Assembly (NCBI GenBank): GCA_036186865.1
Contig: AP025067.1
Location: 21,508,648-21,572,647, forward strand
Direction of reading: 5' to 3'
DNA from: Eustoma russellianum
Taxonomy: Eukaryota > Streptophyta > Magnoliopsida > Gentianales > Gentianaceae
Length of the DNA: 64,000 nucleotides
In this document: one piece after another, positions 1 through 10,306 of the stretch
How the letters are laid out: each line of letters starts with the position of its first letter
How positions within the stretch are numbered: the stretch's first letter is position 1
Translations under genes and position numbers: made by a program
The notes under the pieces: model-generated
Database searches by the model: none
What the model was told of the DNA's origin: nothing
Seen by the model: the letters and a program-made list of their open reading frames with translations, nothing else

Positions 1-28
1 CTGCCCTACTTGTTCCCTGGCCTTCACT

Positions 29-139
29 TTAGTCTAGCCTTTGGTTCAAATCATCCAATTCAGTAATCTGTTGCATTGAAGGATCATGCCTTTCAACCTC
101 TTTTAATTTGCTAGTTGAACTTTGGGAGTTAGACTCCAT
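29..139 (-). CDS. possible gag start of a truncated minus-strand element
   Basis: A 36-codon reading frame starts at an ATG in a good context (AAAATGG) and ends at TAA. It lies downstream (minus sense) of a leader that resembles the leaders of the other retroelements here, which is the position where gag starts in elements A, B and H. The peptide is polar (starts MESNSQSS) and matches no gag I recognise. It could be the first codons of a decayed gag or a chance frame. Confidence 0.2.
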   Translation of the reverse strand: MESNSQSSTSKLKEVERHDPSMQQITELDDLNQRLD

Positions 140-1100
140 TTTATGCCTAAAATATGTAAGAAAAGAGAATACAAAGAAATGCAAAACTAACACAAAACAA
201 GCAAAGTGAGCTGATTAGTGAAAACAAAGTATTTGCACACTCCTCTAACTTTTCTTTCCACTCTCTTACCACCTTTTTCTTGACCAATCTGAGATTAATA
301 AAGATCAAAGAGATCAACTAAGATAGGTGTATGCCAAGCTTTCACCAAACAAAATTGTTTTGCACCTTTATCACCCGTTTAGCTTCAAAGCGACTCAAAC
401 TCTTTCGGGCAGATTTCTGGAGCAAAACAGGTTAGGATACCACTTATATAACTTCCCAATGATCCAAAAACGATGTCCAAACAGTACCAAAAGATGCAAT
501 ATCCGAGAATACCAAAACAGCCGTGTTTTGTACACAATCTGCACCAAATTTGCACCCATTCACACCAAATCAGTTCCAAGTGAGATGAACACAAAATTGA
601 ACGCTTTTACTAAGACTAAGAGAACAAACGAGACCAAAAGTATGTAAGAGGCTGAACCAAAGAATAACTAAGGGTCGCTGTGGGCAATCTTTAGTTAACT
701 TTGATCTTTTCCACTCAAACTCACAAAATTGCTCAAAGCATGCAATAATCAAGCATTCAAGTATGTGATCAGTTTATAAGGTTCAGTATATGGAGGGAAA
801 TCAATAGGTTTAGGCCAGAAATCACAAGGTTATTACAAGGTCCACAAACTAGTCAAAATTGCACAAATAGTTCCAAAAGTGTCAAATGTTTTCCCCTTTA
901 CTTTTCTCACTTTTTTTGTCTTTCTTTGCACTTTTCTTTCTTTTCTTTACTGTACTCAATGTGAGCAATTCTCAAAAAAGTCTCTTTTTGACTAGGGGTA
1001 AAACAGTAATTGCAGACTTTTGGCCTAAAATTTTTTGTTTTTGGGCAGAACGGGGCAATGATTCTAATCACTTGAATTCTACCTTCAATTGCAGTAAATA
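140..1100 (-). other. leader (5' untranslated region) of the element at the left edge
   Basis: No gene is visible. Positions 649-701 match, in minus sense, the gag-proximal leader block of H1 (about 10490-10540), K (about 62360-62400) and B (about 29945-29985): a GGCTGA-like motif, then a GGGTC/GGGTT box and an AATC box, then AGTTAACTTT. I therefore read this as the leader of a minus-strand element of the same community whose coding part lies left of the window. From about 1100 to 1530 the sequence is G/T-rich with no recognisable signal. Confidence 0.4.
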
Positions 1101-1529
1101 ACCTTGGGATTGGTATAATTTTAGGTTGGAATGAATTTGGTTAGGTTTGGAAATAGGTTTTTGGCGAAGATTGGCGGTTTTTTTTATGATTTGGGGTTTT
1201 CGTTGGAGTATGGTTATGCGAACTGAATTTATGGTATATTTAGGTTAGAAAGGTTGGAAATTAAGGTTAAGGTTGGTCAATTTGGGTGTGGGTATGGTTT
1301 AGGGCAGATTTCAAATTCAAATTCAACTCCTATAGTTTGTAATTTAGGGTCTTCATTCAAATGACCTGGGAACCTTTGAATCTGATTGTTCTGGGTTTAA
1401 TTGGCTTAGTTTTTTGTTTGAGGGATCAAATATGGATGTTTGGAGTCTGGTTTGATGTTTGTGTGGTTGGATTTTGGGAGTTTTGGCCGTGGGAAGGTAC
1501 TAGGGTCAATTAGGGTTTCAAGGCAAACT

Positions 1530-2653
1530 GATGAGAAACTGTTTTTATAAAAGGTCTCTTTTTACAAAGGAATAGCTACTCTATTTATAAGCCTAATCTA
1601 CATTAAATTTTACATAATGACCTAATTATTAACCAATAAGAACAATGGCCAAAAGTAGAAGCAAAAATAAGCCTTCAAGGAAGGGAATATTGAGCTGGTT
1701 CTTGGTTGATTTTGTGCAGCTGAGAAGGGTTTCTTTTTGCAAGTTGGTTTGAGCTCTTCCTTTTGATTGGGCCACCCAATATCTCCCTTAAGAAACCTTC
1801 TAATGATCCTTGTAAGCAGCTTGAGGTCCTTGCCTTTGTATGGCTGAATTTGAGGCTGATTTGGACAAGTGGTGCAAGATGTCTACATTATTTACAAGGT
1901 GCTGCAGCTGATTGATTGGCTTAATGATAAATCCAATCAACCTAGGAGGTTACTAGGCATCTGGAAAAAGGTGATGCACTGGGTTGGTGCAGGTCCAAAT
2001 GGTTGCAAGAGAAGTTGGAGATGGCAAGCAGGTGATTCAACAACTTGGCAGTTTTGTTGTTCCAAATTGTATTGCGTTGGTTGAGGGCCTTCCACTCTAA
2101 TTTAGCCAATCTTGTTATATAAATATTGTAGATGATTAAAAGAACTTTGATTTTGGCTTTTGGATCATCTGATTTAGAGCTGGGAGGAAAAAGATATGAG
2201 GTCTTGAAGTTTCAACTACTTTTGGGTGTGGATCTTTGAAGTAGGCAGCTGATTCAGCAGCTTCCTCTTCTTTGCAATTTTTGAGTTTGATAAAGACCTT
2301 TCCTAAAGAAGTACAGGACGCCGTAGTTGTAGCTTAGTCTCTTATCTTGAAGCTCCAACTAGAACAAAAGAAATTCAAGCTTTGGTTGAGCAGATATGGC
2401 TGAAATATGAGCATTGTGTCATCCAACCTTAACTTCTTTATATTCTAGCTTTGTGTTTGCCTTGCTTCAACCATGCTTCGTTAACCTAAAAAGACTTCAA
2501 ACACATATAAGCAACATATACAAGATAACAACAATCAAGATAGAAGTGTATGAAAAGCAATCACATGCTACTAATTTAAGACACACAAAATGCAATGCAT
2601 GAAGTGCAATCTAACTAAGACACATCTATAACGTCTTGCACGTGTGTGCATCA
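1530..2653 (-). repeat. family-3-type LTR of element F, left edge unresolved
   Basis: The right end reads GTGTGCATCA and is followed at once by a pyrimidine tract that is the minus-strand polypurine tract of F. The last 100 bp match the ends of the solo LTRs ending at 4540 and 59151. Part of the interior (about 2150-2420) resembles the K LTR interior around 60180-60440, so LTR families 2 and 3 share a core. A TATA box at 1581-1589 suggests that R-U5 extends left of 1530, so the true left end is probably further left. Confidence 0.5.
1581..1589 (-). promoter_or_regulatory. TATA box in the LTR of F
   Basis: The minus strand reads TATAAATAG, the plant consensus. Transcription would run leftward. 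Confidence 0.45.
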
Positions 2654-2949
2654 ATCCTTCCTTCCTAGAAAAGATTCGTCCTCGAATCTTAGCATGTATG
2701 CACTAAATGGAAAAGCACCACAACAATCTAGCAACTATGCAAGACATGCCTAAACAATTTAGACACAACATCCATGCTTAATTTCATCCTAATATATTTA
2801 AGGTGTATAAGTAACTCAATAAAGAAGCATGCACCCAACAATACATTGAAGAATATCTTAATATGAATGCTTAACAACCAGCACATTTTCCTAATGTATT
2901 GATGCATAAAAAAGGAAATCTCAAAATTCAGCTCAACGAATCATGCAAC
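2654..2949 (-). mobile_element. 3' end of non-autonomous element F
   Basis: Next to the LTR lies a polypurine tract (minus sense AGGAAGGAAGGAT) and then the palindrome GATTCGAGGACGAATC (2673-2688), the arrangement found beside the 3' LTR of A, G and H. The rest is non-coding. Element F is interrupted here by a solo LTR and resumes at 4546. Confidence 0.55.
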
Positions 2950-4540
2950 AGATGCGAGCACAAGTAGGATCCCACTCTTTCATCCAAGCTTCTTCTCCAA
3001 CAATGGGTCAGGCACAAAGAGGCCAATAGGGTCGGCTGAATTGAGCAACCAAGCCTTGAAGAATGGTGGGGACTAGGCAAATGATAAACACCCTCCTAGG
3101 CAGCATTCATCTTGTCTTGGCAATCACTCTCAAGCATGCTCAAACCTTGAAGATTCTTTAGACTTGATTTTTAGAGAGAAATCAAGAAAACAAAGCTGTC
3201 TTCTAAGGAGAAAAGCAGCAGAATTTTATTTCCAACAAGCTGAATGCTCCCAAAACTTTTTTGCACTTTTAAATAGGAATAAAACCTAATATAAGACCTA
3301 TCCTAGTCATATATGCAATGAAAAACAGTTATTCTGGTCTTTAGGACCAGATTATAACATTTGGAACCACTTTAAGCCACTTAATGAGTCAATCTCCAAG
3401 AGCAGAAGAAAAGGCTGGATTTTAGGCTAAAGTGGTGCTTCTGGTTGACTCGCCTTTTTTCCATGGATACAAGTCGAATTTGAGGATGAGTCCCTCTTGT
3501 GTATTTTAGTTTACATCCTAAACTTGAAGTTTAGCTTTTGATTGACTAAATTTGGAGCTTGTATGACAGAGTTATTGATAAGTTGAGCCCCTAACTTCGT
3601 CTCAAAAGCTAGCTTTGAAGGGAAGGTTTGGTCTATCTTCAGTCAGCCAGGATGTACTCTGTGACCAACCCCCATCAGGACCTGAATGCCTCGGTAGGCG
3701 ATCTGCCCAACCCCCGAGGGCCGGTCTGTCCAGAAGCCCAGAGCTCTGATACCAAATGATAAGGTGAGTCTCTAACTTCGCCTCAAAAGCTAGCTTGTAA
3801 GGGAAGGTTTGAACACAACCTTATACACTAGTCCAGGATGTCTCCGCGGCCGATGTGGTACTTATCATTCCCACCCTCTTCAGGACCTGACTGCCTCAAT
3901 CGGCGATCTGACTGCCTCGGTCTGCGTTTCTGCCTGCCTCAGTCGGTGATCTGCCGAGCATTGGCACAATGGAACCAGAGCTCTGATACCAAATAATAAG
4001 GTGAGCCCTTAACTTCACCTCAAAAGCTAGCTTCGAAGGATAGGTTTGGTCTACCTTCACTCAACCAAGATGTACTCCGCGACCAAACGCCATCAGGACC
4101 TGGCTGCCTCGGTCGACGATCTGCCCAACCCCTAAGGGCCGATCTGTCCTGAAGCCCAGAGCTCTAGTACCAAATGATAAGGTGAGTCACTAACTTCGCC
4201 TCAAAAGCTAGCTTGTAAGGGAAGGTTTGAACACAACCTTATACACCAGTCCAGGATGTTTCCGCGGCCGATGTGGTACTTATCTGTTATGCATCCACAA
4301 AGTCCATGAAGTTTTCAGCTCTTTTTTAGCACACTTTGTCTAGAACTCACTCTTGTTTGTACACGACTTTTAGCACCTCTAGCACCTCAACAGGACCCTA
4401 CAAAGCCAACAAAAGACAACAACAATCAAGCTAGAAGTGTATGAAAAGCAATGACATGTAACTAATTAAAATACAAAATGCAATAAATGGAGTGCAATAC
4501 TAAGACACCTCTATAACATTTTGCACGTGTGTGTGCATCA
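2950..4540 (-). repeat. family-3 solo LTR inside F, itself carrying a TRIM-like insertion
   Basis: It is flanked by the 5-bp direct repeat GCAAC (2945-2949 and 4541-4545). The right end GTGTGCATCA and the left end (AGATGCGAGCACAAG, against TGATACAAACACAAG in the copy at 58023) identify the family; the first base has changed from T to A. Without the nested 710-bp insertion and its duplicated 5 bp it is about 876 bp, shorter than the 1129-bp copy at 58023-59151. No internal region follows, so it is a solo LTR. Confidence 0.65.
3576..4285 (-). mobile_element. TRIM-like miniature LTR element, multimeric
   Basis: Four related LTR-like units start at 3576, 3757, 3994 and 4175, each with TGATAAG (one TAATAAG). 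Two (3757-3867 and 4175-4285) are full 111-bp terminal repeats of TGATAAG...CTTATCA type; the last base of the final copy is T. Three short internal segments each end in a minus-strand primer site, GCTCTGATACCA or a close variant (3743-3754, 3980-3991, about 4161-4172). The whole is flanked by GTTAT (3571-3575 and 4286-4290) and splits family-3 LTR sequence that reads on across it. There is no coding capacity. It is more GC-rich than its surroundings. Confidence 0.75.
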
Positions 4541-4545
4541 GCAAC

Positions 4546-5144
4546 ACATGAAACATTCAAAGAATCTTTCTTCCTTATGTGTTTTGGATGTACGAGAATC
4601 GTTATCACATGTATTTTAATTTGACCTTCATGCTCACGCAACCATGCAATGAACTTAGATACATAAAGATCCATAAACAGATAGGATGGACTTTGTAGCA
4701 ACAAATGCAATGGACTAAATTCATAACCATGCAAACTATCATTTTGACTAGATGCAAATAGAGGACAGTCTAGCTCACGACATTGAACTAAGGCAGCACA
4801 ATTTGTACACAAGATGTATCATGCTTGTAATCAAAAGAATAGGTAACATAAGAGACAAGCAATGTACCTTGTGTGCTTAGCTCTTCCAAATCAGGTTTGT
4901 TCACCATTGGTTTCAAACGCATCATTATCATTCAAATCAGTAAGTGACATATTTTCACATTGAAATCATACATATCAGTAGGTAAATCATCTTTTAAAGT
5001 CAACAAATCATCATGCAAGTTAAGACTTTGATTATGCAATACATCTTCATTAGGTGCTTCATTGTTAACACCATTTAAATCATGGTCAACCAAAGGAGTT
5101 TGAACAATATTTTCATGCATATCATGCTCAACTATATCATGCAC
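4546..5144 (-). pseudogene. gag-derived protein remnant of element F
   Basis: Two decayed frames remain. Frame 4932-5144 codes for an acidic, Asp/Asn/His-rich peptide like the acidic region of the H protein. Frame 4546-4812 ends with a hydrophobic stretch and the motif VHPKHIRKK, matching IHPKHFRKR at the C-terminus of H. F therefore carried the same type of gag-acidic-hydrophobic protein as H with a different LTR. The two parts are in different frames. The gag-like N-terminus is missing because another LTR begins at 5186. Confidence 0.5.
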
Positions 5145-5185
5145 GACTTTATCATTAAGAACATTAGAATCATTGCTAGGTTCAT

Positions 5186-5331
5186 TGATGAGATCCAGAG
5201 AAGCATATTGTCCTACCCCACCTTAGTAACATGTCATTTATATTCTTTGTAACGTTTTGAAATGGTTGTGTATCTTATAATGGTTGCTCTTAACTGTGTA
5301 TGAAGACAAGCCTAGGGCATGCCATATATCT
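5186..5331 (+). repeat. LTR fragment (family-2 type), left part, split by G
   Basis: It starts TGATGAGATCC abruptly after F sequence. Across the insertion of G the sequence resumes at 20661; joined through one copy of TATCT it resembles the U3 of family-2 LTRs (compare 39767-41218). Its far end runs into another LTR near 20936, so this is a broken copy. Confidence 0.4.
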
Positions 5332-6519
5332 TGATGAGCTACAGCCTAACCTTGTGGATACAAACACTGATGATGACACCTCACTGCCCCACGCAGGTCC
5401 CATTACAAGGAGTATGGCTAAGAAGTTGTTACATTGTGTTGAATCAATTCTTTACAGGCATGAAGAGGATGAACCAAGCAGAGATGATGTCCATTGGGTT
5501 TATATGATACAAGCTTTGATCTAGTTGTATCAAAAGCATGTTGTATATATCTTTAGTTGTTCTTTTAATATTTGTTGATCGGTTAACCTTGTTTTAGGAT
5601 AGTTTGTGTTGTATTATTGGTTTGTCTTTCAGGTACACGTACTTAGCTTGAAAATACAATTGGAACCTGAATTTTTGTTCAAGCAAGGAGGTGATAAGCA
5701 AGTAGCTTACAAGCAAGGTGGTGACAAGCACTCATGTCAAATTCAAGAATTGTTCTTCACGTTGAAATGGATGGACAAGCTGCTCAAAGCTTTAACCAAT
5801 AGGAAAAAGTCTTGCAAATGTTCAAACCAATCAAAAACAAGCAAGGAGACAACCAAGCAAGCTGCACAACAAATGAACCAATCAGATCCTTGAAGTTTAA
5901 GGCATGATTCACGCAAGATTGCTTTGAAAATTCAAAGCCAAACTCACAACCAATCAAAGCCTAATTCAAAGCAAGCTGCTCCAAGTTTTATCCAATCAAA
6001 TTGATCAAGAAAAAGGCTGGAAACAAAGCAAGGAGTACACGGCAAAGGCAACCAGATTTCTTGGAACCAAAGTTGTTCAAAAGCAAGCATGTTATTTTAG
6101 ACTTGTACCTTGTACTTTAAACCTTGTACCTATGTCATTTTCGTTTGTTATAAGTAAGGTAGGAACCTGAATGTAAAAAAACCACAATTCAAACATATTT
6201 CAATCAAAATTTCCTTTAAGGAATTCTCAACTTTTCTAGTTGAAGTTAAAACCACTTAACGGTTTCTTCCAAGTTCATAGCCCAAAACTTGTTAGTATTT
6301 ACTTCATTTTTGGTTTACAGCATTTTGAGGTCTCAATGAGGTTTTAGATGTGTTGGAATGCCAAAGAGGAAGAGGTGTTGGTATAAATTGAGCCAAGAAC
6401 AAACGGTTACAGTTCAAGGGGTGTCATTGTGATGTTCTTTGCCATAGCTGAGGTTCAAATCAATTTGGAATAGGACACAAAGTCTTGGAAATGTTTTCTA
6501 GCCTTCATTTGGCTCATCA
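5332..6519 (+). repeat. 5' LTR of G
   Basis: It begins TGATGAGCTACAGCC and ends GGCTCATCA. The first 190 bp keep an open frame for the polyprotein tail (GPITRSMAKKLL...), stopping at 5524. A short direct repeat (AAGCAAGGAGGTGATAAG / AAGCAAGGTGGTGACAAG, about 5684-5731), several CCAAT boxes and TATAAGTA near 6150 form the promoter region. Confidence 0.85.
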
Positions 6520-6521
6520 AT

Positions 6522-6533
6522 TGGTATCATAGC
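6522..6533 (+). promoter_or_regulatory. primer binding site of G (one mismatch)
   Basis: TGGTATCATAGC lies 2 bp after the LTR. The other elements have TGGTATCAGAGC, complementary to the 3' end of plant initiator methionine tRNA. The single G-to-T change is probably decay after insertion. Confidence 0.75.
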
Positions 6534-7548
6534 GTTGGTTAGTCTTCTATTCATGTTTACATTGTTTAAACTTGCATATGAATGATGCTGCCCAAAATCG
6601 TGTAGTAGACTGTTTTGTTGTTCATTTAGAATCTGTTTATTTAGATAGTTAGTTCATGTTTTAAAGTTTTTATTAGTTGGTTTACAATAGTTTGGTAAGT
6701 TAGTTTTAAGTAGCAAAACCGAAAACCATCACAAAAAGAACTTAGACTAGACTTAAGTGTGTTAGAATCCCTTTGTGTAGTTTAGATTAAAACCGTGTGT
6801 GAAACTTGTTGTTCTAGTTCAATCTAGCTTAGACAATGTTCATTAGGTCCTAATCTAGAAGTTTAAACGGTAGTTTAGTGATTCCTTAAAACAGAAAACT
6901 TGAACACAAAAATAGATTATTGATAGTTTATTTTGTAATCAAGTTGTTAAAATTCTGTTTTAGTAGTTGTGTGCAATCTGTTTTAGACGTTTTATTTGCT
7001 GCCTTGTTTAGCTTAGTTAGAGTAGTTTGCAACATAGATTAAAGGTTTAGTTGGTTGTTTAGTTTAGCACAAGCAAATCCGAAAACTAAGAACAAAAAAA
7101 GGGTAGTTTAGTTAGCTATGTATGCTGCCTAGTCTCTAGTTGATACACGTTTGCTGTGTTGAATACATAAACACTTGCATCTAGTATCATCTAGCTTAGA
7201 AACTGATTGCATCATACAAACGAAAACCAATACAAAAACAAGTTAGCTAGTTTGCATCAAAACTGATTTCCATTAGTTGTTAGAGTAATCAGCCCTTATA
7301 ATTGCATTTAGATATAACTAAGTTGCATTTAGCTATCTTAAGATTAGTTAGATCATTTGCATTAAAAAAAACAAAAAAAATAAAATAAAACAAATGCAAA
7401 ATCAGTTCATGTTGTTGTAGTTGTGCGTGTTTGATTAAAATGTGTTTAAGTGTTATATGTTAGTATTTAAGTTGTAAGTGTGTCGTTAAAAAAAACCGAA
7501 ACAATTTAGTTTAAACTTGATTAAATCTTTGAATGCTATTTGTTTAAA
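6534..7548 (+). other. leader of G, cut by the H array
   Basis: Non-coding. It is collinear with the H leaders (compare minus strand 11350-12260), including a block ending GCTATTTGTTTAAA, where the H array begins. It is rich in TAGTTTA-type and AAAACCGAAAAC motifs shared by all family-1 and H leaders. No gene is visible. Confidence 0.65.
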
Positions 7549-8858
7549 TGATAAGCCAAATGTAGGCTAGAAAAACATTCCTAGGACTTTGTCTTCTACT
7601 CCAAACTGATTTGAACCTCGGCTATGGCAAAGAACATCCCAATGACACCCCTTGAACTGTAACCGTTTGTTCTTGGCTCAATTTATGCCAACACCTCTTC
7701 CTCTTTGGCATTCCAACACATCTAAAACCTCATTGAGACCCTAAGATACTGTAAACCAAAAATGAAGTGAATACTAACAAGTTCTAGGCTTGGAACTTGA
7801 AAGAAACCGTTAAGTGGTTTTAACTTCAACTAGAAAAGTTGAGAACTCCTTAAAGGAAATTTTGATTGAAATGTATTTGAATTGTGTTTGAAATTGTGTT
7901 TTTTTATTGTTGTTTTTACATTCAGCTTCCTATGCTATTTATAACAAACGAAAATCTACAAGGTACAAAGTTTAAAGTACAAAGTACAAGACTAGGAATA
8001 ACATGCTTTGCTTTTGAATAACTTTGGTGCCAAGAATCTGGTTGCCTTGCCGTGTAATCCATCCCTGTTTTCCAGCCTTTTTCTTGATCAATTTGATTGG
8101 ATAAAACTTGGAGCAGCTTGCTTTGAGTTAGGCTTTTATTGGTTGTGAGTGTGGCTTTGAATTTTCAAAAGAATGAAGCTTAATCCACCGTTTCTTCCAT
8201 GCTAGCTTTCAGCCACAATTTTGATTGGTTAACACATTGAGCAGCTTGGTTTGAACTCCTTTTGATTGGTTGTAGTTTAGGCTTTGAATATTCAAACCAT
8301 TTAACCATAAACCAGCCGATTTCTTCATTGAATTTGATTGGATCCAAGTTTGTGCAGCTTGCTGAATTGTCTTCACTTGATTGTGATTGGTTTGAGCATT
8401 TGCAAGACTCCTTCCTATTGGTTAAAGCTTTGAGCAGCTTGTCTCTCCATGCTTAACGTGAGGAACAAATTCAGATTTGACATGGGTGCTTGTCACCACC
8501 TTGCTTGTAAGCTACTTGCTTATCACCTCCTTGCTTGGACAAAATTTCAGGTTTTAATTGCATCTTCAAGCTTTGTTTGAACAATGATATCATCCGATCA
8601 GATGGGACATGGATCGATCGGTGTTCATGCTTCTTCAATGTAAAGCTCTCTTTGACCTATCTTCAAAGACACCAAGCAACAAACACAAGATACACAACAT
8701 ATATGACATGTCCTAAGGGTTAGTTAATACTATAAGACATAAGAAGTAGCACTAGTGTGTGCGGAGTTAACAGTGATATGCCATGTCTTACAGAACTAAC
8801 ATGTGACAATACATGATACATGAAAATATGTTGCGTTGACCCCATCGTGGGCTCATCA
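7549..8858 (-). repeat. 3' LTR of H1
   Basis: It starts TGATAAGCC and ends GGGCTCATCA. R-U5 (left part) matches family-1 LTRs, but U3 (right part, GATGAGCCCACGATGGGG in minus sense) is specific to H and lacks the polyprotein tail. It differs from the middle LTR by about 7 substitutions and one 1-bp indel, so H1 is a fairly recent insertion. Confidence 0.85.
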
Positions 8859-8893
8859 TTCCCTCCCTCTTGAAAATGATTCGTCCTCGAATC
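8859..8893 (-). promoter_or_regulatory. polypurine tract and adjacent palindrome of H1
   Basis: In minus sense GAGGGAGGGAA abuts the LTR, the expected plus-strand primer. Ten bases upstream is GATTCGAGGACGAATC (8878-8893), a 6-bp stem with a 4-nt loop. The same block occurs at 13604-13619 with one change. Confidence 0.7.
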
Positions 8894-9010
8894 TCAACAT
8901 GGATAGAATAAGGGATAGGGGTTTAGGATGTACACGTATGCTCAACTACACCATAACCAAACAGGAACATGATAATACAAATGGTGAAGGTGAAATACCT
9001 TGGTGCATCC

Positions 9011-10306
9011 TTATCTTTCAAGAAAGAATAAGGTGTGTACACGCTTTCTAAAATGTTTAGGATGTATTAACAATATGATGACAAAAATTTTAGAACACAT
9101 ACAACCTAACAGATAAAACAACATCCAAAAAGCACATTGCAACATGTTAACACTAAATGTACAAATCTTACAGACATGTGCAATATTTAGACAAGATGTA
9201 TCAATTGAGATGACAACAGGCAGACATTCAACAAGATGAGATGAAATAGGTATTTCAGAAATAGGGTCTTCATCTATACTAAATATGTCATTCAATTCAT
9301 TAACTAGTTCATCCAAGGATTTATGTTCATTTGTAGCTGAATCTATTTCAATAATGACATCATGATCAAGCTCTACATCAAGTAGACAATCTAGTTCAGC
9401 TAACATCAAATCATAAGAATCTAGTTTATCAATGTCATTCTCAACAGAATTACTTACATCAATGTCATCAATGAAATGTACAGGATGTAATTCAGATTGT
9501 AACCCAGAAACAAGCATCTCAGCAGAATGCAGATCATGCACAGGGATTTCATTTATATGCATGTCACAATGTAAATCATTTTCAGACAAAGTGTTATCAC
9601 AATTAACATCATCTATAAGCAAACGACTAACACTTTGGAAATCACCAACAGATTCAAGTGAAGGGTCTTCTTCAGACAGTACGCAAGGTTGAACATGCAA
9701 TTCAGATAAAGGAGTTCCAGTTTCAGGCATGTTGGGGCTAATTTCATACAAACCATCATTCACAGAAATGTCAGATTGCAAGTCTTTGTTGTTTTCAGAT
9801 TCTATCAATACTTGCACCATGTCTCTAAGTTGAAGCAATGCGTTTTCAATATTATCCATAGTCTGACTCAAATTGCTTAACCTAACTGGATTTGGTTTGT
9901 CATTTTCAAAATCACAAGAGTTCAGTTCATACCCATAGTTTTGATTAACTTGCCATGGGATTAGGTTTGATTGAACAATCTTTGCCTTTTTATACATGTC
10001 ATAAAGTGATAAGAATTTTCCATTTAACATGCAATCGGCAATTTCTTTATCTAGACCAGCAAAGAACCTAATCATGCTTAATTCCTAATGTTCTTCAACA
10101 TAAGCATAGTACAAATCATCAAGCATTTCATTGTAATATGCACTAACGTCTTTATTGCACTGAGAAAGAGTTTGATATCTAGGAGTTTTACATTCCCAAT
10201 ATCCAACCCATAAACCATTCATACGACCAAAGGAGTTCATACGTTTTTCCAGTTCATCATAGTCTCTCCTATGGCATTCAACTCCCCAAATGGTTTTTAG
10301 AATCAT
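9011..10306 (-). pseudogene. H1 gag-derived protein with acidic region and hydrophobic C-terminus
   Basis: One frame holds a 73-codon part, a TAG at about 10085-10087, and a 354-codon part. The first part includes MNSFGRMNGLW. After the TAG, RFFAGLDKEIADCML matches the capsid C-terminal segment of family-1 gag (RFLAGLNKEIAFKVE). There is no zinc knuckle, protease or polymerase. Residues about 50-300 of the second part are strongly acidic (Asp/Glu/Ser-rich). Residues about 306-337 are hydrophobic and membrane-like, followed by IHPKHFRKR and a basic end. The related K element has sense codons where the TAG lies, so the TAG is probably an inherited nonsense change; readthrough or reinitiation at the next ATG is possible. 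Gag would normally form particles; the role of the extension is unknown. Confidence 0.65.

Noticed and set aside
886..1101. 71-codon hydrophobic frame on the plus strand
   Set aside because: It lies antisense in a T-rich leader, has no homology and is composition-driven.
1529..1540. TGATGAG at 1529 as the left end of the F LTR
   Set aside because: It would leave only about 50 bp between the TATA box at 1581 and the LTR end, and no primer site lies next to it.
9011..9180. Hydrophobic C-terminus of H as a retroviral envelope protein
   Set aside because: It is fused to gag sequence, has no signal peptide and no surface domain, and does not follow pol.
9432..9692. Ser-rich frame opposite the H1 protein (also 14158-14418)
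   Set aside because: It is the antisense shadow of the acidic domain.
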